This document shows positions 61,301-64,000 of a stretch of 64,000 nt of DNA, piece by piece. Numbering within the stretch: position 1 is the first letter of the stretch; each line of letters opens with the position of its first letter. Both the position numbers and the translations under genes were made by a program. The DNA is from Yamagishiella unicocca (taxonomy: Eukaryota > Chlorophyta > Chlorophyceae > Chlamydomonadales > Volvocaceae), in assembly GCA_003116995.1 (NCBI GenBank), contig BDSL01000004.1, positions 1,736,001 through 1,800,000 on the forward strand, in the 5' to 3' direction. The notes beneath the pieces are model-generated. The model was not told the origin of the DNA and did no database searches. It saw only the letters and a list, made by a program, of their open reading frames with translations.

Positions 61301-64000
61301 GCGACGGGGCGCGTGTCCATCGGGGTGGACTCGGTGGCCACGACGGTGAGCCCGCTCCAGGGAGGGTTCGAGGGAAACCCGGGAGGGGAGGGGAGGGGAT
61401 ATGGCGGACGACTCCGGGGGGGAAGGGTAGTAACTGATTGCAACAGGATCATACCCAAGAACCAACCAGGAATGTGGGAAGGGGTTCGAGGAAGACCCGT
61501 GGATGAAGGGGTTCGAGGAAGACCCGTGGATAGAGAGAAGGGGTGGGGGGCAGGTCTCAGGTGTGGCACCCTGGAGGGCTCCTCGTGTGTTTTACTATTG
61601 CGGCCCCTCCGCTCACCCCTCCTCTCGTCTTTCGTATCCTCACCCCAGTTCTCCAGCATGCATCTCAAAACGTCTTTTCTAACCCGTTTCTTCTCGCATC
61701 CAGGGGTCTTCCTCTCACCCCTCCTCTCACCCCTCCTCTCACCCCTCCTCTCACCCCTCCTCTCACCCCTCCTCTCACCCCTCCTCTCACCCCTCCTGCT
61801 AACTCCGGCGCAGACCACCACCGCCCGCTCGGGCCTCCGGCGCCTCCACGGCGCCAGCGGCAGCGCCGAAGGCAGCGGCGACGCCGGCGAGGCCGCCATC
61901 GCCACTGTCGGCGGCACCGAAGTCAATGTCAGCGGCGGCGGCGGCGGCGCTTCACACTGGCGTGAGGGACCTTTGGCGCAGGAGCACCAACACCAACACC
62001 TACACCAACGCCAGAACCAACACCACCAACACCAGCAGCAGCAGTTGCCCCTGCCGCAGGGGCAGCCACCTGCGCAGGTGCAGCCGCATTGGGCGGGCTC
62101 CGACCGGACCCTCGCCGTGGCCTCGGTGTCCCCTGGCAACGCGCGACCCGTGGGCCGCTCGCTGGCCGCCACCACAGACACAACCGGCGGCACCGGCTCC
62201 GCCACCCTCGTCCTGGACCTGGGGTTGGCCCGGTCTGTGGAGGTGGCTGTGCTTGTGGTGGCGGCCACCACCACCTTCCAGGAGCTGACGAACCTGCAGG
62301 TGTGGGAGGGAGGGCAGGGTCGCTGAAAAAACAAAAATACTGCGGTGAGAGCCTAGAACTCTAAAATCCTAAAACCCAACATACTGCGGACAAGACCTTC
62401 AAACCCTCAAACCCTCTCAGACGAGGGAAGCGGTGATCGGTTACATTTCGCGCGGCCATAAGGCTCCGCTTTCTCGCGGTCTCTTCCGCCCACACTGCCT
62501 CCGGCGGCAGCTGCCGTACGAGAGCAGGTTGCCGGCCCCTCCTCCGAAACCACGAAAACAAACGCACCGCGGAACCAACAGCACTGAATTCTACCTCCCT
62601 TCGGCCCCCGGATCCCAACCACCCGCAGATCTCTGTCTCGAACTCCTCCTCGGGCGGTCGCGGGTCGTACTGCACGTACGACAGCACCATCGTGCTGACC
62701 ATCTCCCGGCACGTGTTTGGCTGCGGTGGCGCGACCGGGCAGTATCTGGTGGCTGCCAGCACCGTGTCGGGCTCGCTGCTGCCCGCCGCGACCACCTTGG
62801 AGGCCTTCCTGGCCGACCCGGGCACCCAGGTGCGCGCGACCGGTTGGGGAACCGGACGGCTGGGTCAATGGGTTGGTTTCGGAGCCCGGGGGCGAGGATC
62901 CCCCCCCCGGGTGTACGACACATCACTGGCAACCTGCGGCCCGGCGGTGGGCTGAGAGGCCGCGGCGCTGCCTGGGCTGCCTTTCCTCGCGCGCCTCAAC
63001 GAAACCCCAACCACCGCCAACCGCCAACCGCCAAACCCACGCGGTCGACCCGCCCGCCCCCTCTCGCGCGCAGGTATCCGCCAGCTCCCTCCGTGCCTCC
63101 AGCCAGGCCGGCGGCGTCCACACCGGCGCCGGAGGCAGCGACAACGCCGTCAACGGCTTCTTCAGCCAGGCGGCGGTGGACGCGGCGGTGGCTGCGGGCC
63201 GCACCGACCTGCACTTTGGCAGCGCCAGTGCGGTGGCGGTTGACCCTTGGTGGGCGGTTGACCTGGGGTCGGCGCTGCCGGTGGCGTTCGTGGAGCTGGT
63301 AGCGCACCCCTCGGCAACAGACCGGTTGGGGCTGGAGGTAGGGTCAGGCCCGGATGATGGTGGTGCGCGCGTGTGTGTGCGCGCGTGGTGTGTATGTGTA
63401 TATGGGGGGTTGCCGTTGAGAAGTCAATCCCCCGCCTGCCCAGCTCATCGCCATGCCGCGGCCCCGAAGCCCCAATGGAATCCGTCCCCGTTTTTGTTCC
63501 GCACGTCTTAAACCACCACCCATTCGACACGACCCCCACTCCGCTCCCCGACAGAACTTCGAGATCGCCCTGAGCAACTTCACCATGCTGACGGGGACGG
63601 AGGGCGTCACCGTACTCAGCGGCCTCAGCCTCGGGGCAGGCCAGACGGCGCGCTACGCGCTCGGCGGCGCGGCGGGGCGGCAGGTGGTTATACGACAGCC
63701 CGGCGCCAACCGCTCGCTGCAGTTGGCGCAGGTGGAGGTTTACGTGGACGCCGCCACCGTGAAGGAGGGCGCCAACTCGCTCGTCACGCCCAAGCCGCTG
63801 TCGTACCCGAGAGTGTACGACATGTCGCGCACGGTTGAGTCGTACACCGACGCCAGTGGTGTGTCGCGGACCGGCGAGCTGGCGGCGCTGGCTGCGGACG
63901 GGTACGACGAGACGAGTTTGTCGCGGTGCGCCGTGGCGGGCCCGGGACCCGTGGGTCAGAACCCGTGGCTGCTGCTGGATCTCGGATCCAGCGTGCCGGT
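51850..64000 (+). CDS. Secreted multi-domain protein with tandem F5/8C lectin-like modules (partial)
   Basis: Exons: 51850-52054, 52871-53019, 53539-53677, 53981-54177, 54356-54553, 54829-55206, 55367-55519, 55862-55955, 56449-56516, 56783-56922, 57195-57300, 58185-58305, 58652-58813, 59158-59324, 59537-59739, 59973-60094, 60529-60758, 61007-61345, 61814-62299, 62629-62829, 63074-63337, 63555-64000 and on. All phases agree; 1,522 residues lie in the window. Exon 1 is a signal peptide (FWLQFTICTVLVLAIGSAAQ). Exons 2-5 look like a class I glutamine-amidotransferase or ThuA-like fold (ARVLVAANNALF, YDVVMFPQQ, YDGGTVVLG, RFYYLGLDFDNDP) without a visible catalytic Cys. A Pro-rich linker opens exon 6. 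Then at least six modules follow, each with VDG near its start, LWVTIDLG / FITIDLG / FWVVDLG / PWWAVDLG, and usually GRY(V/I) plus LCEV(D/E)V at the end, as in F5/8-type-C and fucolectin domains. A seventh begins before the edge. It is probably an extracellular or cell-surface multivalent carbohydrate binder. Confidence 0.85.
52774..53490. repeat. Duplicated intron tail in introns 1 and 2
   Basis: About 45 bases at 52,774-52,820 (GCACCAGCTACACTTCCCAT and following) recur with few changes at 53,443-53,490. Each copy lies 90-100 bases before the next exon of the lectin-like gene. The entry spans both copies and the exon between them. Confidence 0.85.
56615..56640. repeat. Interstitial telomere-type repeat
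   Basis: Three perfect copies of the 8-base unit AAACCCTA, that is CCCTAAAA, the Chlamydomonas telomere unit, in intron 9 of the lectin-like gene. Related degenerate stretches are at 57,303-57,348 (opposite strand sense, TTTAGGG-like), 55,650-55,725, 62,355-62,412 and 12,410-12,475. Confidence 0.85.
57550..58184 (+). repeat. 62-63-bp minisatellite carrying copied 3' splice sites
   Basis: Eleven CAGCTGAACCT blocks start at 57561, 57624, 57687, 57750, 57812, 57874, 57937, 58000, 58062, 58123 and 58182. The last is the real 3' splice site and start of exon 12 (CAG|CTGAACCTCACGCTG). The ten copies read CTCCCAG|CTGAACCTAACCCT and are followed by TGACCCACCGCCCCGAAACC. The repeat therefore includes the acceptor and the first exon codons. 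Confidence 0.95.
60340..60430. repeat. 10-bp tandem repeat (CCTGGAAAAT)
   Basis: About nine degenerate copies of CCTGGAAAAT in intron 16 of the lectin-like gene, followed by two copies of a 55-base block starting CTCTAACCGGACTCCTTTCC (to 60,500). Confidence 0.9.
61712..61798. repeat. 12-bp pyrimidine repeat, seven copies
   Basis: Unit CTCACCCCTCCT in intron 18 of the lectin-like gene, 15 bases before the 3' splice site at 61,813. It forms a very long polypyrimidine tract. Confidence 0.92.

Overview
The window is nuclear DNA of a volvocine green alga (Volvox/Chlamydomonas order). The evidence is GC-rich, intron-dense genes with short introns and GTGAG/GTGCG donors, the volvocine poly(A) signal TGTAA behind several genes, pherophorin-type extracellular-matrix glycoproteins with Pro-rich shafts, an octotricopeptide-like organelle factor full of Gly/Gln/Ala tracts, and stretches of the Chlamydomonas-type telomere motif CCCTAAAA inside introns. 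All gene models below were spliced by hand from the sequence, choosing GT/AG (or GC/AG) sites that keep reading frame and recognisable protein motifs.

Layout, left to right: (1) 1,962-4,326, minus, a 200-residue protein with 24 cysteines; (2) 5,401-10,701, minus, a 1,481-residue OPR-like helical-repeat protein; (3) 11,053-17,353, plus, an aldo/keto reductase of the Tas type with an intact catalytic tetrad and a 2.2-kb last intron; (4) 18,606-22,171, minus, a pherophorin with a very long Pro-X shaft whose frame is interrupted by two one-base losses in G tracts; (5) about 26,883-30,872, minus, a pherophorin whose two pherophorin domains appear to be spliced to a second Pro-rich shaft and a C-type lectin domain; (6) 34,567-40,523, minus, a large low-complexity protein of unknown function; (7) 42,851-45,177, minus, a smaller unknown protein; (8) 47,220-49,868, minus, a sedoheptulose-1,7-bisphosphatase-like enzyme without transit peptide and without the redox cysteine pair; (9) from 51,850 to beyond the right edge, plus, a secreted protein of at least 22 exons with a signal peptide, a glutamine-amidotransferase/ThuA-like region and at least six to seven tandem F5/8-type-C (discoidin/fucolectin) modules.

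Three genes (4, 5 and 9) encode secreted proteins that could belong to the cell wall or extracellular matrix: shaft proteins, a protein-binding or carbohydrate-binding C-type lectin domain, and a multivalent lectin-like protein. Genes 2, 3 and 8 are housekeeping or organelle-type genes. Between genes lie AT-richer stretches of 1-5 kb with no recognisable gene; each is listed.

The most unusual points are the pherophorin/C-type lectin fusion, a 62-63-bp minisatellite that has copied a 3' splice site and exon start ten times in front of the real one, mutually complementary motifs repeated near the ends of introns of unrelated genes, and the exact two-base repair that joins the two halves of pherophorin gene 4.
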